Shown here: positions 48,030-59,212 of the stretch, in pieces
How positions within the stretch are numbered: position 1 is the stretch's first letter
Layout of the letters: the number at the start of each line of letters is the position of its first letter
NCBI GenBank assembly: GCA_037039925.1
Contig: JAXRKP010000053.1
Location: 399,867-463,866 of the forward strand
DNA length: 64,000 nt
Source of the DNA: Doris montereyensis
Taxonomy: Eukaryota > Mollusca > Gastropoda > Nudibranchia > Dorididae
Reading direction: 5' to 3'
The notes under the pieces: generated by a model
Told to the model about the DNA's origin: nothing
Database searches by the model: none
Seen by the model: only the letters and a program-made list of their open reading frames with translations
Position numbers and translations under genes: made by a program

Positions 48030-48400
48030 TATTGCAAAAAATGTATTTGCACGCTGAAATACACCGTAAAGAATGTGTAATATACAATAATGATTTGTTT
48101 AAACTTTTCAAAGATTACCAGTATGTTAAATTACACTGCTGTGTTGCATGGGAATGTTCAAAAAGGCAAATTAAAAGGTCTATCATTTGTGTCTCAGGAG
48201 AAAATGTAGACATTATCCTTCATCGTTTCCTTCATACCATGAACTTCGTGGAGAATGGGGTGATGTAAAAACAAGAAGAAAACCATTGTCAAGTTTACGA
48301 ATCTGTAACCTACACTTCAAAGAATCTGATTTTACCTATTAGAAGGAGTCGTTGAAGATTACAACTACATGCAGTCCCATCCATTTGTGAATTTTCAGGA
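48030..48400 (+). pseudogene. THAP-domain relic
   Basis: Frame 1 gives VKLHCCVAWECSKRQIKRS and LHRFLHTMNF (48125-48245). One frame over it continues LRGEWGDVKTRRKPLSSLRI, ICNLHFKESDF (about 48308-48340), then a stop and TTCSPIHL. This reproduces the THAP C2CH zinc finger in order: C-x4-C, the invariant Trp, C-x2-H, Phe after His, and a degenerate AVPxxF-like box. THAP domains bind DNA and occur in P-element-type transposases and host factors. One frameshift and one stop, with no catalytic part found. Confidence 0.6.
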
Positions 48401-48578
48401 TATGTAAATCGTCAGTCTACTAAGGCATAAACGTCCAGAAGAATCCTAGACAGAACTGCATATTCATAGAGACCGAAAACAATATCTTGCCCAACAATAT
48501 CCGTCCTCACACCAAAAACTAATTTTGTTGTTATTGTTGTTGTTGGACTGGTAGTGGTGGTAGTGGTAGTCGTATCGG

Positions 48579-49000
48579 GAGAAGAAGAAGTCGAAGAAGA
48601 AGTCGAAGAAGAAGAAGAAGAAGTCGAAGAAGAAGAAGGAGAAGGAGGAGGAGAAGGAGGAGGGGGAGGAGGAGCAAACAGAGAAGAAGAAGAAGCAGAA
48701 GAAGAAGAAGAAGAAGAAGAAGAAGAAGAAGAAGAAGAAGAAGAAGAAGAAGAAGAAGAAGAAGAAGAAAAGAAGAAGAAGTCGAAGAAGAAGAAGAAGG
48801 AGAAGGAGGAGGAGAAGGAGGAGGGGGGAGGAGGAGGAAACGGAGAAGAAGAAGAAGCAGAAGAAGAAGAAGAAGAAGAAGAAGAAGAAGAAGAAGAAGA
48901 AGAAGAAGAAGAAGAAGAAGAAGAAGAAGAAGAAGAAGAAGGAAGAAGAAGAAGAAGAAGAAGAAGAAGAAGAAGAAGAAGAAGAAGAAGAAGAAGAAAC
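48579..49000 (+). repeat. ~420-bp polypurine GAA tract
   Basis: (GAA)n and GGA variants with only a few pyrimidine interruptions (GTC, GCAAAC, GCA), present as two similar halves. Long Glu, Ser and Phe runs in all frames are artefacts. Confidence 0.97.
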
Positions 49001-49005
49001 AGCCA

Positions 49006-49460
49006 TAAATTATTTTGTTATCACGTTGATTGCACTGTCCCATTCTCTCATCCGTTGGTTTGATTTTTCAATCTAATTTCTTCTACCCTCGCTCTTTTTT
49101 TCATGCTTTGTTTGTTTTCCTGCTCTGTTTATTGCAACGACAGACATACTCATAATATTATTTTATCATTTCCGTGGACTAATTGAACTTATTTATCTGC
49201 AAATTTTGACTGACAATAATAGTGTGACATGTACTTCTATATTACCGGTTCTGAGATTTCTGTACGAAATGTCTAATTTATTAGTGATTGCTTACACATT
49301 TTTTGCTTTTCAGCTGTCACTAGTAAAAACTCGATGCCATTGCCATAACTCTTTGTAACCGATTCCTTTTTACTTATTAACTTAATTTCAAAAGTTGTTT
49401 CCCTTGGTTCAAAGAGGACAAATGCTTCTCAGTTCTATCAGGCCTATCTCATCGATACCT
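49006..49460. other. Unassigned sequence
   Basis: Nothing recognised. Confidence 0.4.
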
Positions 49461-49463
49461 GTG

Positions 49464-49494
<31 letters not shown>

Positions 49495-49873
49495 GTATGT
49501 ATGTATGTATGTATGTATATGCTTGTTTGTATGTCTGTCTGTCTCTCTATTTGTTTGTATGTATGTATGTTTGTATGTATGTGTGTATGTATACATGTGT
49601 ATGCATGTGTGCATGCATGTATGTATGTATGTATGTATGTATGTATGTATGTATGTATGTATGTATGTATGTATATATGTATGTATGTATGTATGCATGT
49701 ATGCATGCTTGTTTGTATGTCTGTCTGTCTCTCTATTTGTCTGTATGTATGTGTGTACGTATGTTTGTATGTATGTATGTATGTATGTATGTACGTATGT
49801 ATGCACGTGTGTGTATGTATGTATCTATGTGTATATGTATGTATGTACGCATGTATGCATGTATATGTGTATG

Positions 49874-49907
<34 letters not shown>

Positions 49908-49966
49908 TGTATGTATGTATGTATGTATGTATGTATGTATGTATGCATGTATGTATATATGTGTTA
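49461..49966 (+). repeat. (GTAT)n array, ~500 bp
   Basis: ATGT tetranucleotide repeat with interspersed TCTG and GCAT variants. The block TATGTCTGTCTGTCTCTCTA occurs twice (near 49530 and 49717), showing an internal duplication of about 187 bp. Confidence 0.97.
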
Positions 49967-50214
49967 CGAAAGGAGCAGACAGTGCACTCTGAGCCAAGAA
50001 AGTGATGTAGATAATCTACTAACACCAAAACTAGATTGATAAATATAACAAGGTTATATATTATACTCACAGTCACAATCCTAATCATTCGATGAGATGA
50101 AGCAAATTCACAGATACTGGTATAAAACGCTGTGGAATCTAACACATGTCTTGTTCTGTCCTATAATGTGTAACTCTAGCTATTTATAGTAGAAAACTAA
50201 AATATTTCTAGAAT
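49967..50214. other. Unassigned sequence
   Basis: Short unique stretch between the array and the LINE. Confidence 0.4.
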
Positions 50215-51895
50215 CGAAAATCATGGAAACATGGAGAAAATATTTTCAAGAATTACATAATCCCTCCAGAAAATATAAAACAATGAATGCAGATCAATTA
50301 GTAAGACTAAGAGTAATAACCAATCCAGATGAGACAGCTGAAAATGTAGATATCTCAATGGAAGAAATACAAACAGCTATAAGAAAAGTGAAACTAGGAA
50401 AAACACCAAGAGCGGATCAAGTTTATCCAGAAATGATTAAAAACCAAGGGAGAGAGATAGACAAACTACTACATGCAATATGCCAACAAGCATGGAAATC
50501 CAAACAGGTGACAGACGACTGGGAAAAGGGAACGGTAGTACCAATACATAAGAAAGGATCAACTATAGAATGCTCAAACTATAGAGGGATATCACTACTT
50601 AGCGTACCAGGAAAAGTGTATGCCAGGATACTGGAAATGAGACTAAGGAAAAGAGTAGAGGAACAGATTGAAGAGCATCGGAGTTGATTTAGACCAGGAA
50701 GAAGAAGTGTACAAGATCACATATTTACAATTAGACAAATAATAGAAAAATGCCTTGAGAGAAATATTGACTTTTACCTGTGTTTTATTGATTTAGTAAA
50801 GGTATTTGACACTGTGAGGGGGGGGTATGGCATTCCTTATAAGAACACAATGTAGAGCAAAATCTAATAAAAGCCATTAAAAGTTTTTACAATAAACATG
50901 TGCAGTGAGAGTAGCTGGAATTGTATTTGAAGAATTTGATGTAGATATAGGAGTAAGACAGGGTTGCGTCCTTAGCCTTTTTTTGTTTTGTTTATCACAT
51001 TTATGCATTCAGTTGCAAAGGCATCCTCAAAAATGAAGAAAATGAATGTAGGTATGTGGAAGCTCAAACCAGTAAATGTAGCAATGCTTTCATTTGCTAA
51101 TGATTTAGTTCTGTTTGGAAAATTAGAAAGGGACTTTCAGTCGAATATCAACATGATGAATAATGAAATAGATAAAAGAGGAATGAAATAAATACAAAGA
51201 AAACCAAAACAATGCTAGTAACTATGGAAACTTACACACAAAATCTTAAACTGGGCAGGGAGAAGCTACAATTACAAAGGAGTAATGATTATCTCAGACG
51301 GATAATTAACAGAAGAAATCAGCCAGAGAATCCAAAAGTTAATGACAATAAATAACCATCCAGGAAAGGCATTTATAGGTAAACAAGAATTGTCAACAAA
51401 AACCAAAATGGCAGTATACAACACAGTTTATTGTCCTATTCTCCTCCATGGCAGTGAAACCTGGACCTTAGACAGTAGAGAATATAGTAGAGTGCAGGCA
51501 GCCGAAATGAAATATCTAAGAAGAGAAGTAGGGAAAACTAAAAGAGACCAAATCAGAAACACAACAAGAGATGAAACCAAAGCAGATGGCATAAAAACTA
51601 AGATCGAAATAAATCAGCTGAGATGGTTTGGGCGTGTAAACAGAATGAATGACAATATAATAGCTAAATCAGTATACAATGCTAAAACTCAAAGTAAAAG
51701 AGCAAAAGGCAGACCTGGGAGAAAATGAGAAGAAGGTATAAAAGAGACATTAAAGCAAATAAATTTAACGTTTTTGGAAGGAAACACAAAATGCCAGGAC
51801 AGGGCAGCCTGGAGAAAGATCATTTCGAGCATCTTAACCCATACACCACAAGGTAGAATGGGAGTTGATAAAGAAAGAAAGAAAGAAAATTATTC
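50215..51895 (+). mobile_element. LINE family 1, RT and C-terminus, 5'-truncated
   Basis: Opens at IMETWRKYFQELHNPSRKYK with the best-preserved RT N-terminal region in the window: VDISMEEIQTAIRKVKLGKT, DQVYPEMIKNQGREIDKLLH, DWEKGTVVPIHKKGS, NYRGISLLSVPGKVYARILE, to a stop at 50687. It continues with errors through FYLCFIDLVKVFDTV, GIRQGC-type sequence, SFANDLVLFGKLE at about 51090, LLHGSETWTLDSREYSRVQA and LRWFGRVNRMNDNIIAKS. It ends with GATAAAGAAAGAAAGAAAG. The catalytic FADD is FAND here. Confidence 0.9.
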
Positions 51896-51979
51896 TTCAC
51901 ACATACAGCTTACGCACTACGTGATTAAAATATGTATAACATAACATACAAAAAAATCTAATTTTTATTATCTTCTCCA

Positions 51980-52130
51980 TGTATGTATGAATGCATGTAT
52001 GTATGTATGTATGTATGTATGTATGTATGTATGTGTGTATGTATGTATGTATGTATGTATGTATGGATGGATGGATGGATGGATGGATGTATGTATTTAT
52101 CTGTGTATCTATCTATCTATCTATTTATCT
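51980..52130 (+). repeat. (GTAT)n/(GGAT)n/(CTAT)n microsatellite
   Basis: Tetranucleotide repeats in three consecutive types, starting about 85 bp past the LINE tail. Confidence 0.95.
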
Positions 52131-52909
52131 AGGTATGCAGATGTCGTGATGTCTGCCTTAATAGCGTATGCTGAGATGTATTCTGGGCCACTAGCTTTTC
52201 CAGCTTTTACGGATTGCATGTAGATCGCCTTATTATTGTCTCTGCTTTTGATGGGATAGCATAGTTTATGGGCAAATCATTTCCGCTAGTAATATCTCCT
52301 GTGGTTCTTGAGATGCAGGGTATTTGAAAAGCTCCTTAATGTATGTCATCTGTCTATGCAGTTGTTTTTCATTCCCTGACATCTCTGTCAGTTACTGCTG
52401 TTGTTGTCTTACTATGCTTGCCAGAGAGTTGATTAGTCATTATGTACAGCCTTCCCATGTTTTCTCATGCTTCGACTTAATTTCCATATATTTTCGGATC
52501 TCTGCCTTAACACCACGTTTCACCTTTTTATAGTAAATCTGCTCAATTCTGTTCAATTTGTCTTCAATAAATCGCACGCATCTGTATTAAACCTTTAAAG
52601 GGATCAGCGGACACCAAATTTCCGCCACAACCGGAAATTTTACTTCCTGTGACCGAGCTTGCCTAATGGGTTGAAGAGAGTCTTTAAGCAACATCCTGAC
52701 TTACCGGTATCAGGATTCTTATATTATCATTTGTAACTGGAAATCAATATCGTTAACATCTCTCACAGTAACGTGTTTCATGTTTCACTGGGACGCGTCA
52801 GAATACACAATATTATCTGTGATAAATTTATACTACATGTATACGTATATGCTTTACTATAAGTCTATGTTATATACTTTTATTATATAATATCTTTTTA
52901 AAAACCATC

Positions 52910-52910
<1 letters not shown>
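52131..52910. other. Unassigned sequence
   Basis: Nothing recognised. Confidence 0.4.
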
Positions 52911-53003
<93 letters not shown>

Positions 53004-53006
53004 TAT
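52911..53006. repeat. (TA)n microsatellite
   Basis: About 45 TA units. Confidence 0.97.
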
Positions 53007-53088
53007 AGTTCTAACAAACATCCATTCAATCTGATCTGTGTGTGAGTGAATAGAATAATGAAGGAACAATGTAAATAATACTAATAAT

Positions 53089-53441
53089 ATGAAGATGAAT
53101 GAATGAATAAATAAATGATTGAATCAATACATGAATGAATGAATGAATTACTGAATTAATTAATAAATTACTGAATTAATTAATGAATAAATAAATGAAT
53201 GAATGAATGAATGAATGAATGAATTAATGAATAAATGAATGAATGAATTAATTAATGAATAAATGAATGAATAAATGAATGAATGAATGAATTAATGAAT
53301 GAATAAATGAATGAATGAATGAATTAATGAATAAATGAACGAATTGATTAATTAATGAATAAATGAATGAATGAATGAATAAATGAATGAATGAGTGAAT
53401 GAATGAATAAATGAATGAATGAATGAATAAATGAATGAATG
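53089..53441 (+). repeat. (GAAT)n tract with TAAT interruptions, ~350 bp
   Basis: GAATGAAT and AATAAATG alternations with recurring TTAATTAAT blocks. Confidence 0.95.
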
Positions 53442-53809
53442 ATAAAGATGTTTGAGCAAATTTGCTTTAATTTAATTTTTATATTCATTATGTGTTTCTT
53501 GTTATTATGATGTTTATTCTGTTTGTTTAAATCACGTGACGGATCGTTATACCATTGGCCACCTCTCGGCGCCATTAGTTCCATTCACCCACCACCGGCG
53601 GTTTGAGTTTTCATCGTTTTTCTTTGTCTCCTTGTCGTTGGTGAAAAGCGTAACGCTCGAAAACTTCTCTGTCCTGTCTCCTTTTCTTACTACCAGGCCT
53701 ATAATTCCTATTTCACACCCATATTCATTAGTTAACAACATACAGCAGCATAATTAATTCCGTTCTGTCGTGTAATTATAAGGAAAGATCCTTCGAGGTC
53801 CATACAAAG
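53442..53809. other. Unassigned sequence
   Basis: Contains AGCGTAACGCTCGAAAAC near 53647, a palindromic CGTAACG motif. No gene assigned. Confidence 0.4.
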
Positions 53810-53950
53810 AACGCTTGGGAGTAAACACTTGCGACAGACTAGCAATTAGCATCCTGACAAGGAAGTGATTATCATCACCTGTTCTGCTTCACGCTGTAAA
53901 AACCTGATAAGACGCGTCTCTATGGGCCGTAAAGGCCCCGTAAGAACTAA
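53810..53950 (+). mobile_element. SINE family A, head-less fragment
   Basis: GCTTGGGAGTAA, ATCATCACCTG, GCTTCACGCTGT and CTCTATGGGCCGTAA match the complement of the other copies. The tRNA-like half is absent. Confidence 0.65.
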
Positions 53951-54187
53951 ACTAACATGTAGTTATATCTAACTAGAATCACAACAAAACAACCGAAGTG
54001 GCTAACATTTTATCAACACAGAACGTAAATTATATATTATAAAAAAGGAAAAAAGAAAAAGGAAAAAAAGGAAGAAAAAAAGGAGCTCAAACAGAAGAAA
54101 ACCATTAGCGTAGTGAACATTATTGTTAAATAAAAAGCACACGTCCAAGTCATTGTTTGTATACAAGGTACAACATTAGGAAACAAT
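53951..54187. other. Unassigned sequence
   Basis: A/G-rich run at 54040-54085. Nothing else seen. Confidence 0.4.
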
Positions 54188-56812
54188 CTTTCTTTCTTTT
54201 CTTTCTTTCTTTCTTTCTTTCTTTATCAGTTCCCATTCAACCTCTCGGTGTATGGGTTTAAATGCCCGAGATGATCTTTCTCCAGGATGCCTTGTCATGG
54301 CATTTTCTGTTTCCTTCCAAAAATATTAAATTTCTATGCTTCAATGCCTCTTTTATATCTTCTTCCCACTTTCTCGGAGGTCTGTCTTTTGGTCTTTTAC
54401 CTTGGGCTTTAGCACTGTATATGATTTAGCTATTTTAATGTCATTTATTATGTTTACATGCCCAAACCATCTCAATTGATTTGTTTCTATCTTAGTTTTT
54501 ATGCCATCTGCTTTGGTTTGATCTCTGATTGTTGTGTTTCTGATTTTGTCTCTTTTTAGTTTTCCCTACTACTAGTACTACTCTTCTTAGATATTTCATT
54601 TCAGCTGCATGTACTCTACTGTATTCTCTGCTGTCTAAGGTCCAGGTTTCACTGCCATAGAGTACAATAAACTATATTGTATACTGCCATTTTGGTTTTT
54701 GTTGACAATTCTTGCTTACCTACAAATGTCCTAGATGGTTATATATTGCACTTGCCTTTTTGATTTTGTGGCTGATTTCTTCTCTTAGTTTTCCCTCTGA
54801 GTTAATCATTACTCCTAGGTAATTGTAGCTTTCAACTTGTTCTAAATTCTCCCTGCCCAATTTAAGATTTTGTGTTTTAGCTTCCCTGGTTACTAGCATT
54901 GTTTTGGTTTTCTTTGCATTTACTCTCATTCCTCTTTTATTTATTCATTGTTCATAATGTTAATATTCAACTGAAGGCCACTTTCTGATTTTCCAAACAG
55001 GACTAAATCAATGGCAAATGAAATCATTGCTGCATTTACTGGTTTGAGCTTCCATTCTTTTTTTTTCTTCATTTTTGATGATGCCTTTGCGACTGAATCC
55101 ATAAATGTGATAAACAAAACAGGACTTACGATTCAACCCTGTCTTACTCCTATATCTAAATCAAATTCTTCAGATATGTTTCCAGCTACTCGCACTGCAC
55201 AAGTTCGGTTTATTATAAAAACTTTTAATGGCTTCTATTAAATTTCGCTTTACATTGTATTCTTTTAAGGAATGCCATAGTTTTCCCCTCCTCACAGCAT
55301 CAAATGCCTTTTCTAAGTCAATAAAACACAGGTGCAAGTCAATGTTTCTCTCAGGGATTTTTGTATTATTTGTCTAATTGTAAATATATTTTTGTACGCT
55401 TTTTCCCGGTCTAAATCTACTCTGATGTTCTTCAATCTGATCCTCTACTCTTTTCCTTAGTCTCATTTCCAGTATCCTGGCATATATGTTTCCTGGAACG
55501 CTAAGTAATGATATCCGTCTATAGTTTGAGCATTCTATAGTTGATCCTTTCTTATGTTTTGGTACTACAGTTCCCTTTTCCCAGTCGTCTGGCACCTGTT
55601 TGGACTTCCATGCTTGTTGGCATATTGTATGTAGTAGTTTGTCTGTCTCTCTCCCTTGGTTTTTAATCATTTCTGGATAAACTTGATCCGCTCCTGGGGC
55701 TTTTCCGAATTTCAATTTTCTTATAGCTATTTGTATTTCTTCCATTGATATATCTACATCTTCAGCTGTTACTCTTACTAATTTGATCTTTACTCCTTTT
55801 TCATATGTTCTGGAGGGATTATATAATTGGTGAAAATGCTTTCTCCACGTTTCCATGATTTGGCTGTTTCCTTTCATTATTTCTCATTTGGCATTCTTAA
55901 TTTGTCGTATTGGATATGTTTTGGTCTTTCTCATGCTCTTCATTGCCCCTCAGAACAGCTTTTGATTTCCTTGATAACTTTCTTGAAGTCTTTGTCCAAA
56001 CTCTTCCCATTGTTCCTGTTTTGCTTGCCTAACTTCCTCTTTGGCGATAGTTCTTTTTATTCACGTAATCTATCCTATCCTCTAGTCTCTTTGTTTGCAA
56101 GTATTTTTTCCAGGCATCCTTCTTTTCTTTGATCTTAGTCTTGCCATTATCATTCCACCATGCTGTTCTTTTCCTATGTCCTTTAATTTATTTCCTACCA
56201 CAGACCTCTTTAGTACAACTGAGCAGTGTTTCTTTATACATCTGCCACTTTTCTTCTATTGTGCTATCATTCAGATCCATCTGTCTTTCACTGATAAATC
56301 TTTTTATCCTAGATTGGTATACCTGATTTACTACTGGTTTATTTAGGTCCTCTATTTTGAGTTTAGTAGCTTTCTTCTCTTTCTTTTTCTGTTTGTTTTC
56401 TTCAGTCAGTAATCTCATTTTGGAAATCACTAGGTGATGATCACTTAATATTTCTGTCCTCTGTTTACTCTTGTATCCAATGTACTGTAAAAAAGGAGTT
56501 GCTAACTATTATGTAGTCTATCGTTGACTTTTCACACCTGTCTTCATTTATTCTTGTATATTTGTGGATATATTTATGAGGAAAGATGGTGTTGGCTGTT
56601 GTCATGTTATTCTTTAGGCAAAAATCTGTTAGTCTCTCTCCATTTGGAGAAGTTGTTGTCTCTCCTTCTTTACTATTACTCCTCCTGACATTTATACAGT
56701 GTTGCTTACTCTAGCGTTTAAATCTCCTAAAAGCATTAGTTCCTGTTTGGGTTTAAGATTCTCTGCAGCTATTTGTAGATCGTTTTTGAAGATATCTTTT
56801 TCTTCCACAGAT
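54188..56812 (-). mobile_element. LINE family 1, 5'-truncated in the endonuclease
   Basis: Reverse-strand copy. The 5' end at about 56812 lies within the endonuclease (EEKDIFKNDLQIAAENL-like), followed by MISKMRLLTEENKQKKKEKK (56430), MKGNSQIMETWRKHFHQLYN (55877), IRKLKFGKAPGADQVYPEMI, QVPDDWEKGTVVPKHKKGST and QSRFRPGKSVQKYIYN. Then come RT palm and thumb pieces, LEQVESYNYLGVMINSEGKL (about 54840) and the C-terminal block, to the (CTTT)n tail at 54188-54224. Frames are broken in several places. It preserves part of the region deleted in the 45-47 kb copy. Confidence 0.9.
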
Positions 56813-57142
56813 AATCCCCCCCCAAACCCACCCCAACCCAACCCATCTGCAAATCTTATAATATGAGATAACTACCCTCTACTTTGAAAACCAACACGAA
56901 CAAATATGAACAAATAATAGCAGTCTACAATAAGAATTCTTTCTTCAAGAATTAAGAAATACGTCCTCTTTGACATCTAACTATGAAATGTTAATGTTCA
57001 AGCCCATGTTTGAGAGTCGCCTTTGTCTTCATCAATCTATAAAACCAAACCAACACATCCAAAACAAGACGAAGCTATTTACAAAACCCAACCTCATCAA
57101 AATCTGCACACAATAAGAAGAAAAAAGCGACCTACTGGATTC
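56813..57142. other. Unassigned sequence
   Basis: C/A-rich run at 56814-56850 at the LINE 5' junction. Nothing else recognised. Confidence 0.4.
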
Positions 57143-57810
57143 ATGTCTTTATATGCATGCTATTTTCAGATTAATGAATTCCAGAAGTAATTTGGGCGAT
57201 TTGTGTCTTTATATGCATGCTATTTTCAAATTAATGAATTCCATAAGTTATTGGGGCGATTTGTGACTCTGTATGCATGCTATTTTCAGATTAATGAATT
57301 CCAGAAGTTATTGGGGTGATTTGTGTCTTTATATGCATGCTATTTTCAAATTAATGAATTCCATAAGTTATTGGGGCGATTTGTGACTCTGTATGCATGC
57401 TATTTTCAGATTAATGAATTCCAGAAGTTATTGGGGTGATTTGTGTCTTTATATGCATGCTATTTTCAGATTAATGAATTCCAAAAGTTATTGGGGTGAT
57501 TTGTGTCTTTATGTGCATGCTATTTTCAGATTAATGAATTCCATAAGTTATTGGGGTGATTTGTGTCTTTATATGCATGCTATTTTCAGATTAATGAATT
57601 CCAGAAATTATTGGGGTGATTTGTGTCTTTATGTGCATACTATTTTCAAATTAATGAATTCCATAAGTTATTGGGATGATTTGTGTCTTTATGTGCATGC
57701 TATTTTCAGATTAATGAATTCCAGAAGTTATTGGGATGATTTGAGACTCTATATGCATGCTATTTTCAGATTAATGAATTCCAGAAGTTATTGGGGCGAT
57801 TTGTATTTTT
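57143..57810 (+). repeat. 60-bp tandem repeat, about 11 copies
   Basis: Exact 60-bp period with marks ATGCATGCTATTTTCAGATT and AATTCCAGAAGTTATTGGGG. Since 60 is a multiple of three, one forward frame stays open from 57393 (20-residue repeat beginning MHAIFRLMNS). Earlier copies carry TGA (GATTTGTGACTC near 57260 and 57380). Confidence 0.97.
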
Positions 57811-58325
57811 TCAATGGGAAAACGAAATATAAAATGAACCTATACACTGAAATCGAAATAGAAAGAAATGCCACGAACTACATACAACCCAGACTCGACA
57901 ACATTGATGACGACGTTCAGGCAAATGTAAAAAAAATAAAAATATTCACACATACATGTATGAGGGTAACTATGTACATATCAATATGTTATTATGAACG
58001 ATGCGTAAATCAAATTATTCTGTTTGAATCTTTTTGGGTTTTTTTGGTTACTTTCATACATCAAAACGAGCTTAAAAAGTTATGATATTTCCAGGACATT
58101 TCATTAGCGTATTGAAAGTCGGAGGTTCGTTTAACCTGTGGATGTAGAAGATGCATACATTATTATGAAAGTAAATCTGATGTAAAATGTGCTCAAATCT
58201 ATCATGAACGAAACGAGGTGTCCGTCTTTACCATATTATTATTATAATTATAATTAGGCCGAAAAGGACCCAAAAAAAAACTCACCTGGGCGCATTGTCT
58301 AACGCGAATATCGTTAAAGTAAAGA
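57811..58325. other. Unassigned sequence
   Basis: The open frame from the 60-bp array runs on to 58085 without recognisable similarity. Confidence 0.4.
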
Positions 58326-58616
58326 AAATGTCCTTCAAGGTCGTTACAGTCCATAGAGCCGGAGCTTATCCCAGTTTCAATAGCGTGAAGCCCTACATGT
58401 GACAATAATCACCTCCTAGACATGACGTTAGTCTGACGCAGGGTTCTTACTCCCAAGCTAATGCTTGTACCCATATTCACCGGGGTAGACTGGGGAAACA
58501 TGAGTATTAAATGTCTTTCCCAAGGAACATAACGTCAGGGTAAGCTTTACTAGGATTCGAACTCAGGACCTCATCATCCCCGGCCCAGTAGCTTAACCGC
58601 CTGGCCACTGACGCCA
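58326..58616 (-). mobile_element. SINE family A, best-preserved copy
   Basis: The reverse strand starts TGGCGTCAGTGGCCAGGCGG (A box) at 58616, with GAGTTCGAATCC (B box) about 50 nt on, then the shared body and CCTTGAAGGACATTTTC at the 3' end. The boxes are closest to tRNA consensus of all copies, suggesting the youngest insertion. Confidence 0.85.
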
Positions 58617-58851
58617 CAAATATCGTTAAGGCAGGAAGCAAAGCCATGGCGTGAGCAAAGAGCGTAACTTGTATCTGCTGAAGTACTCTTTGTTGAAAGA
58701 CTGCAAGTTTAGTTATACGTCTAGTCAATGTAATAATACCCTGGTACAAGTAATTATAATATGCATGATATAATATACAAATTACTGATAAGTACATGAC
58801 TTTACTTTACGTAACGTAATCACGTACAACATTCACTGTGAGATTAAGAGA

Positions 58852-58852
<1 letters not shown>

Positions 58853-58893
<41 letters not shown>

Positions 58894-59029
58894 CTTTATT
58901 CAAAAAGGGAAACAATTAGGCATTCGGTCTGTCTTACATCGAGCCCTTCATGACAAAACCATAGAGTGTGACATAAAAACAACAACAGTTGAAATAAAAA
59001 ATTAAAATAATAGTAATAATAGTAATAGC

Positions 59030-59103
<74 letters not shown>

Positions 59104-59132
59104 TAATACTAATACTACTACTACTTCTAATA

Positions 59133-59212
<80 letters not shown>

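Noticed and set aside
48464..49063. Long Ser-, Phe-, Leu- and Glu-rich ORFs on both strands
   Set aside because: Pure translation of the GAA·TTC tract.
49395..50039. 214-codon Cys/Met/Val/Tyr-rich ORF and its shadows
   Set aside because: Translation of the GTAT tetranucleotide array.
53530..53760. Penelope-like or other element suggested by AGCGTAACGCTCGAAAAC
   Set aside because: The motif is suggestive, but no RT, GIY-YIG or terminal repeat could be read.
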